Source: Pseudomonas purpurea
Lineage (GTDB): Bacteria > Pseudomonadota > Gammaproteobacteria > Pseudomonadales > Pseudomonadaceae
Length of the DNA stretch: 64,000 bases
Assembly (NCBI RefSeq): GCF_039908635.1
Contig: NZ_CP150918.1
Coordinates: 1,488,001-1,552,000 of the forward strand
Direction of reading: 5' to 3'
Shown one piece after another: positions 51,016-59,904 of this stretch. The position numbers and the translations under genes were made by a program. Numbering within the stretch: the stretch's first letter is position 1; every line of letters begins with the position of its first letter. The notes beneath the pieces are model-generated. The model was given only the letters and a program-made list of their open reading frames with translations. It was not told where the DNA came from and did no database searches.

Positions 51016-51606
51016 ATGTTCAGCCCGTTTCGTTCCAAAGCCTTCGCCTTCCTGCTGCTGGCCTGTGGTGCCGTGCCGGCCCACGCCGATTGGTATCTGG
51101 ACGGCGAGTCTTCGCGCCTGTCCTTCGTCACCACCAAAAACGCCCATGTCGCCGAGGTTCAGCGCTTCCTGGTGCTGCACGGCAAGGTCGACGCCAAGGG
51201 CCTGGCGCAGGTGCAAATCGAGCTGGAGTCGATCAACAGCGGCATTCCGCTACGCGATGAGCGCATGCGCAAAGCGCTGTTCGAGATCAAGACTTTCCCT
51301 GAGGCATTGATCAGTGCGCAGATCGATCTGCGGCCAATCAACGACCTGGCGTCCGGCGCTCAGTTGGAACTGCGTTTGCCGCTCACCGTCAGCCTTCACG
51401 GCAAGCAACACGATTACAGCGCCGAGTTGCTGGCGACGCGGCTGGATGACCGGCGTTTTCAAGTGGTGACCCTGGAACCGCTGGTGCTCAACGCCAAGGA
51501 TTTCGACCTGGCGCCTGGGGTGGAAACGCTGCGCACGCTGGCCGCAGTCTCGGCCATCAGCCTGTCGGTACCGGTGGGTGCGGTACTGATTTTCACGGCG
51601 CGCTGA
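51016..51606 (+). CDS. YceI-family periplasmic lipocalin-like protein (196 aa)
   Basis: A Sec signal (FRSKAFAFLLLACGAVPAHA, cleavage after AHA) precedes a single YceI domain, starting ADWYLDGESSRLSFVTTKNA and continuing ALFEIKTFPEALISAQIDLR and LTVSLHGKQHDYSAELLATR. YceI proteins bind long polyisoprenoids in an extended barrel and have no known catalytic role. ATG at 51016 is preferred over 51010 for the signal-peptide start. The clsB ATG follows by 1 bp. Confidence 0.85.
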   Translation: MFSPFRSKAFAFLLLACGAVPAHADWYLDGESSRLSFVTTKNAHVAEVQRFLVLHGKVDAKGLAQVQIELESINSGIPLRDERMRKALFEIKTFPEALISAQIDLRPINDLASGAQLELRLPLTVSLHGKQHDYSAELLATRLDDRRFQVVTLEPLVLNAKDFDLAPGVETLRTLAAVSAISLSVPVGAVLIFTAR

Positions 51607-51607
51607 G

Positions 51608-52765
51608 ATGGCCGGGGCGGTGTTTGCGTGGCGTGAAGGCAACCGCTTCGAGCTGATGATCGACGGTCCGCAATTCTTCCCACGCATGCTGGTGGCGATT
51701 GCGCGGGCACAAGAACAGGTTGAGCTGGAGCTGTACCTGGTGGAAGCGGGGGCCTGCGCCGAAGCCATGGTTCAGGCGCTGGTGCAGGCGGCCGAGCGCG
51801 GGGTGCGGGTGCGTTGCCTGTTCGATGATTACGGCAGCCTGGCGTTTACCCTGAGCCTGCGGCAGCGGTTGATGGCGGCGGGTGTCGAGCTGCGCTTCTA
51901 CAATCGCCTGAGCTGGCGGCGCTGGGTGCGCAACCTTTATCGCGATCACCGCAAATTGCTGTTGGTCGATCAGGAACTGGCGGTCGTCGGTGGCACGGGA
52001 GTGACGGACGAGTTCTGGACGCCCGGCCAGGACACCAGTGAGTGGCACGAAGTAATGGTGGAAATCGTCGGCCCGCTGGTGCTCGACTGGCAGTTGCTGT
52101 TCGACCGCCAATGGATCGCCAACCGCCATCGCCGCGCCTGGAAACCCTTCGCGAACTTCGGCTTGCCGCGCCTGCCACGAGTGCCAACGATGGGCGAGGG
52201 CATGGGCCGGGTGGCCTATGCCGACGCCCGTCAGCACCGGGACATCCTGCAATCGTTGTTTCGGGCGATCAACAGCGGCCAGCGGCGGATCTGGCTGGCT
52301 ACGCCGTACTTTCTGCCGACCTGGAAAGTCCGCCGCTCATTGCGTAAGGCCGCCCTGCGAGGCATCGACGTGCGCCTGTTGTTGACCGGGCCGCGTACCG
52401 ATCATCCGTCGGTGCGTTACGCCGGGCACCGTTATTACCCACGCCTGCTCAAGGCCGGGGTGAAAATCTTTGAGTACCAGCCGTGTTTCCTGCACCTGAA
52501 AATGGTCCTGGTCGATGACTGGGTGAGCATCGGCTCGTGCAATTTCGATCACTGGAATTTGCGCTTCAATCTCGAGGCCAACCTGGAAGCCCTCGACCCT
52601 GCGCTGACGCGGGCGGTGGCGGCGAGTTTCGAGCATGATTTTGCCTTGAGCCAGCTCGTCAGCCTGGAAGAATGGCAACGTCGGCCGTTGTGGCGGCGGG
52701 TCAAGCAGCGGGTGTGGGGATGGGTGGATCGGGTGGTGGTGAATGTGCTGGATCGGCGGGGCTGA
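51608..52765 (+). CDS. clsB: Cardiolipin synthase ClsB-like phospholipase D protein (385 aa)
   Basis: Both HKD motifs of the phospholipase D superfamily are visible: HRKLLLVDQELAVVGG (residues about 117-132) and HLKMVLVDDWVSIGSCNFDH (about 299-318). The ClsB type lacks N-terminal membrane helices, as here. It joins phosphatidyl groups to form cardiolipin. The start lies 1 bp after the YceI stop. It is followed by an inverted REP pair and converges on bglX. Confidence 0.9.
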   Translation: MAGAVFAWREGNRFELMIDGPQFFPRMLVAIARAQEQVELELYLVEAGACAEAMVQALVQAAERGVRVRCLFDDYGSLAFTLSLRQRLMAAGVELRFYNRLSWRRWVRNLYRDHRKLLLVDQELAVVGGTGVTDEFWTPGQDTSEWHEVMVEIVGPLVLDWQLLFDRQWIANRHRRAWKPFANFGLPRLPRVPTMGEGMGRVAYADARQHRDILQSLFRAINSGQRRIWLATPYFLPTWKVRRSLRKAALRGIDVRLLLTGPRTDHPSVRYAGHRYYPRLLKAGVKIFEYQPCFLHLKMVLVDDWVSIGSCNFDHWNLRFNLEANLEALDPALTRAVAASFEHDFALSQLVSLEEWQRRPLWRRVKQRVWGWVDRVVVNVLDRRG

Positions 52766-52793
52766 ACACCATTCTCTAAGCACCAAAAAACAA

Positions 52794-52884
52794 TGTGGGA
52801 GCGAGCTTGCTCGCGATGAGGCCATAACATTCAACCTCTGTGTTGACTGTTATATCGCCATCGCGAGCAAGCTCGCTCCCACAG
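52794..52884. repeat. REP pair (inverted)
   Basis: TGTGGGAGCGAGCTTGCTCG on the left and its reverse complement on the right, with an AT-rich spacer that shares the word AACATTCAAC with the pair at 46749-46838. It is at the junction of convergent clsB and bglX. Confidence 0.85.
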
Positions 52885-52906
52885 GTACTTCATGTAACTT
52901 CAGGGT

Positions 52907-55198
52907 TTAGAGCAACTCAAAACTCTGCTGCGTCACGTCCTGGGAGTCCAGGCCGATCTGCACGTTGAACTTGCCGGGCTCTGCTGCGTACTTGAGCTGG
53001 GTGTTGTAGAACTTCAGGTCGTCCTCTTCAAGGGTGAAGTGGATGACTTTCTGTTCGCCAGCCTTGAGCATCACTTTCTGGAAATTCTTCAGTTCCTTGA
53101 GTGGGCGAATCATCGAGCCGGTGACGTCCTGGACGTACAACTGCACCACGGTTTCGCCGTCACGCTTGCCGGTGTTTTTAACCGTCACGCTGGCGTCGAG
53201 TTTGCCGCTCTTGTTCAGCGTGGTCGACGACAGCGCCATGTCCGACAGGCTGAACGTGGTGTAACTCAGGCCGTAGCCGAACGGATACAGGGGACCGGTG
53301 GTGTCATCGAAGTACTGCGATGTGTAGTTGCCCGGTTTGCCCGGCGTGAATGGCCGGCCGATACTCAGGTGGTTGTAGTAGGTCGGAATCTGCCCGACCG
53401 AACGCGGGAAGGTGATTGGCAGTTTGCCCGACGGGTTGTAGTCGCCGAACAGCACGTCGGCAATCGCGTTGCCGCCTTCGGTGCCGCTGAACCAGGTTTC
53501 GAGGATCGCGTCAGCCTGTTCGTTCTCTTCGAGAATCGACAGCGGACGGCCGTTCATCAGCACCAGCACCAACGGTTTGCCGGTGGCCTTGAGGGCCTTG
53601 ATCAGTTCGCGCTGGTTGGCCGGGATGTTCAGGTCGGTACGGCTCGACGATTCGTGGGACATGCCCCGCGACTCGCCGACGGCCGCCACGACCACATCGG
53701 CCTGCTGCGCAGCTTTCACCGCTTCATCGATCAGGGTTTGCGCAGGGCGCGGGTCATCCACCACTTCCGGGGCATCGAAGTTGAGGAAGTTTAGGTAGCC
53801 GAGAATCTTCGGGTCCGAGGTGATGTTGGCGCCACGGGCGTAGATCAGCGTGGACTGCGCGCCCAGGGCGTTGGTCATGCCGTCGAACAGCGTGACCGAC
53901 TGCGCCGGTTTACCGGCCGCGGCCCAACTGCCCATCATGTCGATCGGCGCCTTGGCCAGCGGGCCGACCAGGGCGATTTTCGCGGACTTCTTCAGCGGCA
54001 GGGTTTCACCCTGGTTCTTCAGCAACACCAGGCTGCGACGGGCAACGTCACGGGCTTCGGTGCGGTGCAAACGGCTGTCGGCGTAGGTGTCGGCCGGATC
54101 ATCCTCGGCTTTGCCGATCCGCACGTACGGGTCCTTGAACAGGCCCATGTCGTACTTGGCGCCGAGCACTTCACGCACGGCGTTGTCGATATCGCTTTGC
54201 TGGATCTCACCGGACTTCAATAGCCCCGGCAGTTCCTGGCCGTACAGGGTGTCGTTCATGCTCATGTCGATGCCAGCCTTGATGGCCAGTTTCGCGGCTT
54301 CGCGACCGTCGCGGGCGACACCGTGCTTGATCAGCTCGAAAATCGCACCGTGATCACTGACAGCCAGGCCCTTGAACCCCCATTCCTTGCGCAACAGGTC
54401 TTGCATCAACCAGAGGTTGGCAGTGGCCGGTATGCCGTTGATCGAGTTCAGCGCAACCATCACCCCGCCGGCACCGGCATCAATGGCGGCGCGGTACGGA
54501 GGCAGGTAGTCCTGGTACATTTTTACCGGGCTCATGTCGACGGTGTTGTAGTCGCGTCCACCCTCGACAGCGCCATACAGGGCGAAGTGCTTGACGCTGG
54601 CCATGATGTTCTCGGCTGCAATCGCGCCAGGGCCCTGGTAGGCCTTGACCATCACTTTGGCGATACGCGAAACCAGGTAGGTGTCTTCGCCAAAACCTTC
54701 GGAGGTGCGGCCCCAGCGTGGGTCGCGGGAGATGTCGACCATCGGCGCGAAGGTGAGGTCGAGGCTGTCAGACGCGGCTTCCTTGGCGGCAATGCGCCCG
54801 CTCAGGCCAATGGCGTCCATGTCCCAGCTCGAAGCCAGGGCCAGGGGAATCGGGAAAATGGTCCGGTGGCCGTGGATCACGTCATAGGCGAAGAACATCG
54901 GGATCTTCAACCGGCTGCGCATGGCCGCGTCCTGCATCGGACGGTTTTCCGGACGGGTGATGGAGTTGAACGTGCCACCGATCCGACCGGCGGCGATTTC
55001 CTTGCGGATCATTTCGCGAGGCATTTCCGGGCCGATGCTGATCAGGCGCAACTGGCCGATCTTTTCATCGAGGGTCATCTGCTTCATCAGGTTGCTGACG
55101 AAAGCGTCCTTGTTCTCAATCGGTGCGGGCGTGGCGGCGGCCAATACAGAGTGACTGGCCAGACCCATGGCAAGGCCCAGCAAACACAGCTTCTTCAT
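52907..55198 (-). CDS. bglX: Periplasmic beta-glucosidase BglX, GH3 family (763 aa)
   Basis: A Sec signal peptide (MKKLCLLGLAMGLASHSVLA) precedes GH3 domain 1 (KQMTLDEKIGQLRLISIGPE, the nucleophile segment GLAVSDHGAIFELIKHG). The GH3 C-terminal domain (MMGSWAAAGKPAQSVTLFDG, then VVVAAVGESRGMSHESSSRT) and a fibronectin III-like domain at the end (YPFGYGLSYTTFSLSDMALS) follow. It hydrolyses beta-linked glucosides in the periplasm. Start at 55198 (MKKLC) is chosen over 55213 because it begins the signal peptide. The gene is monocistronic. Confidence 0.93.
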   Translation of the reverse strand: MKKLCLLGLAMGLASHSVLAAATPAPIENKDAFVSNLMKQMTLDEKIGQLRLISIGPEMPREMIRKEIAAGRIGGTFNSITRPENRPMQDAAMRSRLKIPMFFAYDVIHGHRTIFPIPLALASSWDMDAIGLSGRIAAKEAASDSLDLTFAPMVDISRDPRWGRTSEGFGEDTYLVSRIAKVMVKAYQGPGAIAAENIMASVKHFALYGAVEGGRDYNTVDMSPVKMYQDYLPPYRAAIDAGAGGVMVALNSINGIPATANLWLMQDLLRKEWGFKGLAVSDHGAIFELIKHGVARDGREAAKLAIKAGIDMSMNDTLYGQELPGLLKSGEIQQSDIDNAVREVLGAKYDMGLFKDPYVRIGKAEDDPADTYADSRLHRTEARDVARRSLVLLKNQGETLPLKKSAKIALVGPLAKAPIDMMGSWAAAGKPAQSVTLFDGMTNALGAQSTLIYARGANITSDPKILGYLNFLNFDAPEVVDDPRPAQTLIDEAVKAAQQADVVVAAVGESRGMSHESSSRTDLNIPANQRELIKALKATGKPLVLVLMNGRPLSILEENEQADAILETWFSGTEGGNAIADVLFGDYNPSGKLPITFPRSVGQIPTYYNHLSIGRPFTPGKPGNYTSQYFDDTTGPLYPFGYGLSYTTFSLSDMALSSTTLNKSGKLDASVTVKNTGKRDGETVVQLYVQDVTGSMIRPLKELKNFQKVMLKAGEQKVIHFTLEEDDLKFYNTQLKYAAEPGKFNVQIGLDSQDVTQQSFELL

Positions 55199-55471
55199 GA
55201 ATAGTGATCTCAAAAGCCTTAACGGACGCCGTGGTTACGCGCCGGTCAGCCAAAAATTAGGGAGCGTCTGTTGTTGTTCGTATAAATGCAGCAAACTTCT
55301 GAACGTTTTTCGCGCTGGCATCTTTTAGCCGATTGGTTCGATGCAATCCAGTGGCGGGGGCAGATTATGCCCCAAACGCTCAAGGGGCATACACCTGCGA
55401 GGGCCAAGGACTTGGGGCGCGTGTTTTCAAAGGCAGCAGACGATAACAATAATGAATGAGCATTCCTGATC

Positions 55472-56089
55472 ATGGCGTTACTGGCAGAACACGAACAACG
55501 CAAGGTCGCCGAGGCCATTGCACGGGTCGAGCGCGATACCGACGCCGAGCTGGTCACGGTGCTGGCCGCGCGGGCTGACGACTACGCCTACATCCCGCTG
55601 CTGTGGGCCAGCCTGCTGGCGCTGGTGGTACCGGGCTTGGTGCATATCGCCACCGGCTGGATGAGCCTGCACCTGTTGCTGCTGGTGCAATGGATCAGCT
55701 TCATCGTGCTGTGCCTGGTATTGCGTATCCCGAGCGTCACCACGCACCTGATTCCACGCTCGGTGCGCCATTGGCGCGCTTCGAACCTGGCGCGTCGGCA
55801 GTTTCTGGAGCAGAACCTGCACCACACCGTGGGCGGAACCGGCCTGCTGATTTTTGTCTGTGAAGCCGAGCGCTACGTGGAGATCCTGGCAGATGAAGGC
55901 ATATCCCGACGCGTGGACAACACCTGCTGGGTTCCGATCGTTGCCCACTTCACCCAGCAGGTGAAGCAGGGCCAGACGTTGCAGGGCTTTGTGACGTGCA
56001 TCGAGGCCTGTGGCGAGCTGCTCAAGGTGCATGTGCCGGTGACCCATGTGCGCAATGAGTTGCCGAACCGGTTGGTGGTGTTGGGCTGA
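55472..56089 (+). CDS. TPM-domain membrane protein (205 aa)
   Basis: A TPM-type domain is split by a membrane hairpin: ALLAEHEQRKVAEAIARVER, then DTDAELVTVLAARADDYAYI, two helices (LLWASLLALVVPGLVHIATG and LLLLVQWISFIVLCLVLRIP), and the conserved GGTGLLIFVCEAERYVEILA. Such proteins act in membrane-complex assembly or as phosphatase-like factors. It is usually paired with another TPM gene, which is not seen here, so it stands alone. Confidence 0.8.
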   Translation: MALLAEHEQRKVAEAIARVERDTDAELVTVLAARADDYAYIPLLWASLLALVVPGLVHIATGWMSLHLLLLVQWISFIVLCLVLRIPSVTTHLIPRSVRHWRASNLARRQFLEQNLHHTVGGTGLLIFVCEAERYVEILADEGISRRVDNTCWVPIVAHFTQQVKQGQTLQGFVTCIEACGELLKVHVPVTHVRNELPNRLVVLG

Positions 56090-56120
56090 CTCGATCCTGG
56101 GATTTAGAGCCGGGAACTCT

Positions 56121-56254
56121 AGTGGCGAGGGAGCTTGCTCCCGCTGGGGCACGAAGCGACCCTAAAACCAGCAAACATGGTCCATCAGGTAATCGCGGTT
56201 GCCTGCCTTGCGGCTGCTTCGCAACCGAACGGGAGCAAGCTCCCTCGCCACAGG
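56121..56254. repeat. REP pair of the GGGAGCTTGCTCCC type
   Basis: AGTGGCGAGGGAGCTTGCTC at the left and its reverse complement at the right around a spacer of about 80 bp. The core (GGGAGCTTGCTCCC) is a second REP family, different from the CGAGCTTGCTCG type at 20, 24, 46 and 52 kb; the 58676-58807 pair belongs to the same family. Confidence 0.8.
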
Positions 56255-56350
56255 ATGTGCACCGTTCGTAAATAACTGCGTGTCCCGACGCCCCATCCCC
56301 CCTAAAATACCCGCCATTCCCCGATCCGCATCGCCCGAGGCGTTTTTTAC

Positions 56351-57565
56351 ATGTCCGTTACCGCAACTCCCGCCAGCCTCACGCCGGATCATCACGCGCA
56401 GTTCATCGACCTGCTGCAAGGCAGCCTGGCCGAGAACGCCTTCATCAAACTGGTGCTGGCCAAGTACGTCGGTGCCGAAGCGGATTTGCAGCGCATCATC
56501 ATCAAGCAACTGACGGTCAAGGAGCAGGCGTGCCTGTCCTTCGTCTACCGTTACAAGACGCGCGACATCACCAAGAATTTCCCGCTTGAAGACGGCGTGG
56601 CGACGATTGCCGCGCTGTTGCCGCAGCAGTTCAAGAACGCCCACCTGCTGTCGCTGACTGATGAAGCGCAACTTGAGTACAGCAAGAAGGGCAAGAGTTC
56701 GCTGTTCAAGAGCAAGCCACAGCAACTGCGTGAAGTGCCGTCCGCCGAGCACAACCGCGAGAAGAACCGCTTCCTGGACCTGACCCGGCCGTTCCTCGCC
56801 GACCTGGGCGTGACCAACAAGCAGCATGAGCTGATCCCGGCGATGTCGCGCAAGTGGAAGCAGATCAACAAGTTCATTGAAGTCTTCAGCCATGCGCTGA
56901 CGTCTTCACCGCTGGCGCTGGATAAACCGGTGCGGGTGGCGGACTTCGGTTCGGGCAAGGGTTACCTGACCTTCGCCATTCACGATTACCTGCGCAACAC
57001 CTTGAAGGCTGAGGGCATGGTCACCGGCGTCGAACTGCGTGAAGACATGGTCACCCTGTGCAACACCGCGGCTGCGCGGCTGGAGCATCCAGGGCTGGTG
57101 TTCAAATGCGGGGATGTGCGCAGCGTGGCACCGAGCGAGCTGGACGTGATGATCGCCCTGCACGCCTGTGACATCGCCACTGACTATGCGATCCACACCG
57201 GCATTCGTTCCGGCGCTGCGATCATCATGTGCTCGCCGTGCTGCCACAAGCAGATCCGCCTGCAAATCCAGAGCCCGGCGTTGCTCAAACCGATGCTGCA
57301 ATACGGTTTGCACCTCGGCCAGCAGGCTGAAATGGTCACCGACAGTTTGCGGGCGCTGTTCCTTGAAGCTTGCGGTTATGACACCAAGGTGTTCGAGTTC
57401 ATCTCCCTGGACCACACCAACAAGAACAAGATGATTCTGGCGGTCAAACGCGCCGAGCCGGTGGACCCGGCCCAGTTGCTGGTGAAGATTCAGGAACTGA
57501 AGGATTTCTACCACATCAGTGAACATTGCCTGGAAACCCTGTTGCGGGCTGACGGTTACCTCTGA
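56351..57565 (+). CDS. SAM-dependent methyltransferase (METTL25/RRNAD1-like, 404 aa)
   Basis: The class I methyltransferase motif I (VADFGSGKGYLTFAIHDYLR, residues about 195-214) is followed by motif II region VTGVELREDMVTLC and the distinctive HACDIATDYAI and IIMCSPCCHKQIR segments that this family shares with eukaryotic METTL25-like proteins. An N-terminal 180-residue domain (AENAFIKLVLAKYVGAEADL, then LLSLTDEAQLEYSKKGKSSL) precedes it. The substrate is unknown; RNA or protein methylation are both possible. Confidence 0.82.
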   Translation: MSVTATPASLTPDHHAQFIDLLQGSLAENAFIKLVLAKYVGAEADLQRIIIKQLTVKEQACLSFVYRYKTRDITKNFPLEDGVATIAALLPQQFKNAHLLSLTDEAQLEYSKKGKSSLFKSKPQQLREVPSAEHNREKNRFLDLTRPFLADLGVTNKQHELIPAMSRKWKQINKFIEVFSHALTSSPLALDKPVRVADFGSGKGYLTFAIHDYLRNTLKAEGMVTGVELREDMVTLCNTAAARLEHPGLVFKCGDVRSVAPSELDVMIALHACDIATDYAIHTGIRSGAAIIMCSPCCHKQIRLQIQSPALLKPMLQYGLHLGQQAEMVTDSLRALFLEACGYDTKVFEFISLDHTNKNKMILAVKRAEPVDPAQLLVKIQELKDFYHISEHCLETLLRADGYL

Positions 57566-57597
57566 TCCTGTCGCGGGCTGTCGGTTGATGCTGCCCT

Positions 57598-57660
57598 GTA
57601 GGAGCCGAGCTTGCTCGCGATGGCGATTTCGATGACGCCATCGCAGGCAAGCCCGTACAA
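57598..57660. repeat. Degenerate REP pair
   Basis: TGTAGGAGCCGAGCTTGCTC faces a diverged copy (GCCATCGCAGGCAAGCCCGT), between convergent methyltransferase and EamA genes. Confidence 0.65.
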
Positions 57661-57663
57661 GGT

Positions 57664-58554
57664 TTATGCCGTGGCAACACGCGTCGGCTTGACCGCCGTC
57701 TTGCGCCCGAGCATCACCGTGACGATCACCCCGGCGGCGAACAGCCAGGTGATCGGCTCGATGTGTTCACCGAAGAACAACGCCGAGAACGCGATGGTGA
57801 AGAAGATTTGCAGCAACTGGATCTGACTCACCCGGGCGATGCCACCCATGGCCAACCCGGCGTACCAGGCGAAGAAACCGATGAACTGCGAAAACAACGA
57901 CACGTAGCCGAAGGCCCACCAGGTTTTCGCCGAAATCTCGCCTTGGTGCTGCAGCGCCAGGTAGATCACCGGGCCGATCAACAATGGCGTCGACAGCACC
58001 AGCGCCCAGCAAATCACCTGCCAGCCGCCCATCTCCCTGGCCAACCGGCCACCTTCGGCGTACCCCAGGCCGCCCACGGCAATCGCCCCGAGCATCAGCA
58101 AGTCACCGACCTGAATGCTGCCGGCACCGCTGATCAGCGCGTACCCCAGCACCAACGCACTGCCCAACGCGGCGCAGGCCCAGAAGGCTTTCGACGGTCG
58201 CTCATGGGACAACCACGCGGCATACAGCGCGACGCACAGCGGCTGCAAACCGTTGACCAGCGCGCCATGGGACGCGGGGAGGGTTTGCATGGCCCAGGCC
58301 GAGAGCACCGGGAAACCGAGAATGACCCCGGCGATCACCAGCGTCAGGCCTTTGATTTGTTTCCAGGTCGGCCATTTCTCCCGGCGCCAGAGCAGCAACA
58401 TCGCTGCCGGAATCGCCGCGAACAAGGCGCGGCCGAGGCCGTTGAGCAACGGGTGGATTTCCTGCACGACGATCCGTGTGAAGGGCAGGGTCAGGCTGAA
58501 AATGACGACGCCGATCAGGCCGAGGGCCATGCCGGTGTTTTCGCGCGAGGACAT
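57664..58554 (-). CDS. DMT/EamA-family permease (296 aa)
   Basis: Ten predicted helices in two EamA repeats (MALGLIGVVIFSLTLPFTRI at the start, LMLGAIAVGGLGYAEGGRLA at the second). Conserved segments include LGFPVLSAWAMQTLPASHGA and GFFAWYAGLAMGGIARVSQI. The family exports metabolites or amino acids; the substrate is not predictable. ATG at 58554 (MSSREN) is one of two candidates with 58563. It converges on the methyltransferase gene. Confidence 0.82.
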   Translation of the reverse strand: MSSRENTGMALGLIGVVIFSLTLPFTRIVVQEIHPLLNGLGRALFAAIPAAMLLLWRREKWPTWKQIKGLTLVIAGVILGFPVLSAWAMQTLPASHGALVNGLQPLCVALYAAWLSHERPSKAFWACAALGSALVLGYALISGAGSIQVGDLLMLGAIAVGGLGYAEGGRLAREMGGWQVICWALVLSTPLLIGPVIYLALQHQGEISAKTWWAFGYVSLFSQFIGFFAWYAGLAMGGIARVSQIQLLQIFFTIAFSALFFGEHIEPITWLFAAGVIVTVMLGRKTAVKPTRVATA

Positions 58555-58563
58555 AAACGGCAA

Positions 58564-58931
58564 CCAGAATTCAGGGTGGCGGGAGTGTTTTCATCTAGCC
58601 ATAAACTTTGGGCGCAGCGCTGCTACAGCTAGACACAGAGTTACACGTACAGTTATGAAGTACACCACCAACCCCGTGGCGAGGGAGCTTGCTCCCGCTC
58701 GGCTGCGAAGCAGTCGTAAGCAGCTTGACGCAGTTTGTCTGAAGAAAAGCAGTGCATGGTTTTGGGGCCGCTACGCGACCCAGCGGGAGCAAGCTCCCTC
58801 GCCACAGAAATACCTCCGGGCCACAAATCGTGCTCGGCTCTACGTAGTAGGCGGTTATTACCCGGCCATCCGGATTCGGACTACCTTGAATACTCTTGCT
58901 TGCCCACGTATTTCTCAGAGGAGTCATCCCC
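58564..58931. other. Intergenic region with REP pair and DJ-1 promoter
   Basis: A 368-bp divergent gap. It holds the inverted REP pair 58676-58807 and, to its right, the probable promoter and ribosome-binding site (AGAGGAG) of the DJ-1-like gene. No gene is seen. Confidence 0.6.
58676..58807. repeat. REP pair of the GGGAGCTTGCTCCC type
   Basis: GTGGCGAGGGAGCTTGCTCC at the left and its reverse complement at the right, with a spacer of about 80 bp. It is the same family as the pair at 56121-56254. Confidence 0.8.
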
Positions 58932-59513
58932 ATGGCCGCGAAAAAGATTCTGATGCTGGTTGGCGATTACGTCGAAGACTACGAAGTGATGGTGCCGTTT
59001 CAGGCACTGCTGATGGTCGGCCACACGGTGCACGCGGTGTGCCCGGGCAAAACTGCCGGGCAAACGGTACGTACCGCCATCCATGACTTCGAAGGCGACC
59101 AGACCTACAGTGAAAAACCCGGTCACCTGTTCGCCCTGAATTTCGATTTCGCCAAGGTCGATGCCGCAGATTATGACGCGCTGCTGGTGCCGGGCGGTCG
59201 TGCGCCGGAGTACCTGCGGTTGAACGAAAACGTCCTGCAACTTGTGCAAGCCTTCGACAAGGCCGGCAAGCCGATTGCGGCCGTCTGCCATGGCGCGCAG
59301 TTGCTGGCGGCGGCGGGGATTCTTGAGGGGCGCGAATGCAGCGCTTACCCGGCCTGTGCGCCGGAAGTGCGTCTGGCCGGTGGCACGTTCATCGATATTC
59401 CGGTGACGCAAGGTCACGTTCAGGGCAATCTGGCGACCGCGCCGGCGTGGCCCGCGCACCCGCATTGGCTGGCCGGTTTTCTCGGTTTGCTGGGTACCAA
59501 AATCACTTTGTAA
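58932..59513 (+). CDS. DJ-1/PfpI-family protein (193 aa)
   Basis: The DJ-1/PfpI fold is clear: [20 protein letters not shown] at the start, [17 protein letters not shown], and the nucleophile elbow [16 protein letters not shown], whose Cys follows the VCHGA pattern. Members are glyoxalase-type hydrolases, chaperones or amidases. Start at 58932 (MAAKKILML) is preceded by AGAGGAG. It lies 14 bp upstream of an RHH protein on the same strand and is probably co-transcribed with it. Confidence 0.88.
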   Translation: MAAKKILMLVGDYVEDYEVMVPFQALLMVGHTVHAVCPGKTAGQTVRTAIHDFEGDQTYSEKPGHLFALNFDFAKVDAADYDALLVPGGRAPEYLRLNENVLQLVQAFDKAGKPIAAVCHGAQLLAAAGILEGRECSAYPACAPEVRLAGGTFIDIPVTQGHVQGNLATAPAWPAHPHWLAGFLGLLGTKITL

Positions 59514-59527
59514 ACGCAGGCCTGCCC

Positions 59528-59833
59528 ATGTGCGAACTCTACGTCAAAGCCGACCCGATTCTGTACGAGTCACGCTCGCGCTCGCTGCGCATTTGCGGGG
59601 TGGTGACGACCTTGCGCCTGGAAAATCAGTTCTGGGACATCCTCAGCGAAATCGCCGAAGTCGACGGCATGACCACCAATCAACTGGTGGCCAAGCTCTA
59701 TGAAGAGGTGATGGACTATCGCGGGGAAGTGGTGAATTTCGCCTCGTTCCTGCGGGTCAGTTGCACCCGTTACCTGAGTCAGCGGCGGGTGATTGAACCG
59801 CAATTGTCGGTGGTGCGGGCTGCGGCAAAGTAG
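59528..59833 (+). CDS. Ribbon-helix-helix domain protein (101 aa)
   Basis: A short DNA-binding-like protein. The pattern SRSLRICGVVTTLRLENQFW, then DILSEIAEVDGMTTNQLVAK, is a ribbon-helix-helix motif of the RHH_4 type. The C-terminal half (VNFASFLRVSCTRYLSQRRV) is helical. It follows the DJ-1-like gene by 14 bp. It may regulate the cluster or an unlinked target; no partner toxin gene is adjacent. Confidence 0.75.
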   Translation: MCELYVKADPILYESRSRSLRICGVVTTLRLENQFWDILSEIAEVDGMTTNQLVAKLYEEVMDYRGEVVNFASFLRVSCTRYLSQRRVIEPQLSVVRAAAK

Positions 59834-59847
59834 GGACGTGCGCATCG

Positions 59848-59895
59848 ACCCCTTCGTCGGAGCGCCGCCCGGAGCAGGCGTTCCGACGAGGGGGG
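59848..59895. repeat. Imperfect inverted repeat, REP- or terminator-like
   Basis: Arms CCCCTTCGTCGGAGCGCC and GGCGTTCCGACGAGGGG surround a GC-rich loop, between convergent RHH and TonB-receptor genes. A T-run is absent, so a transcription-end role is uncertain. Confidence 0.5.
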
Positions 59896-59904
59896 CGGAC
59901 CGGA

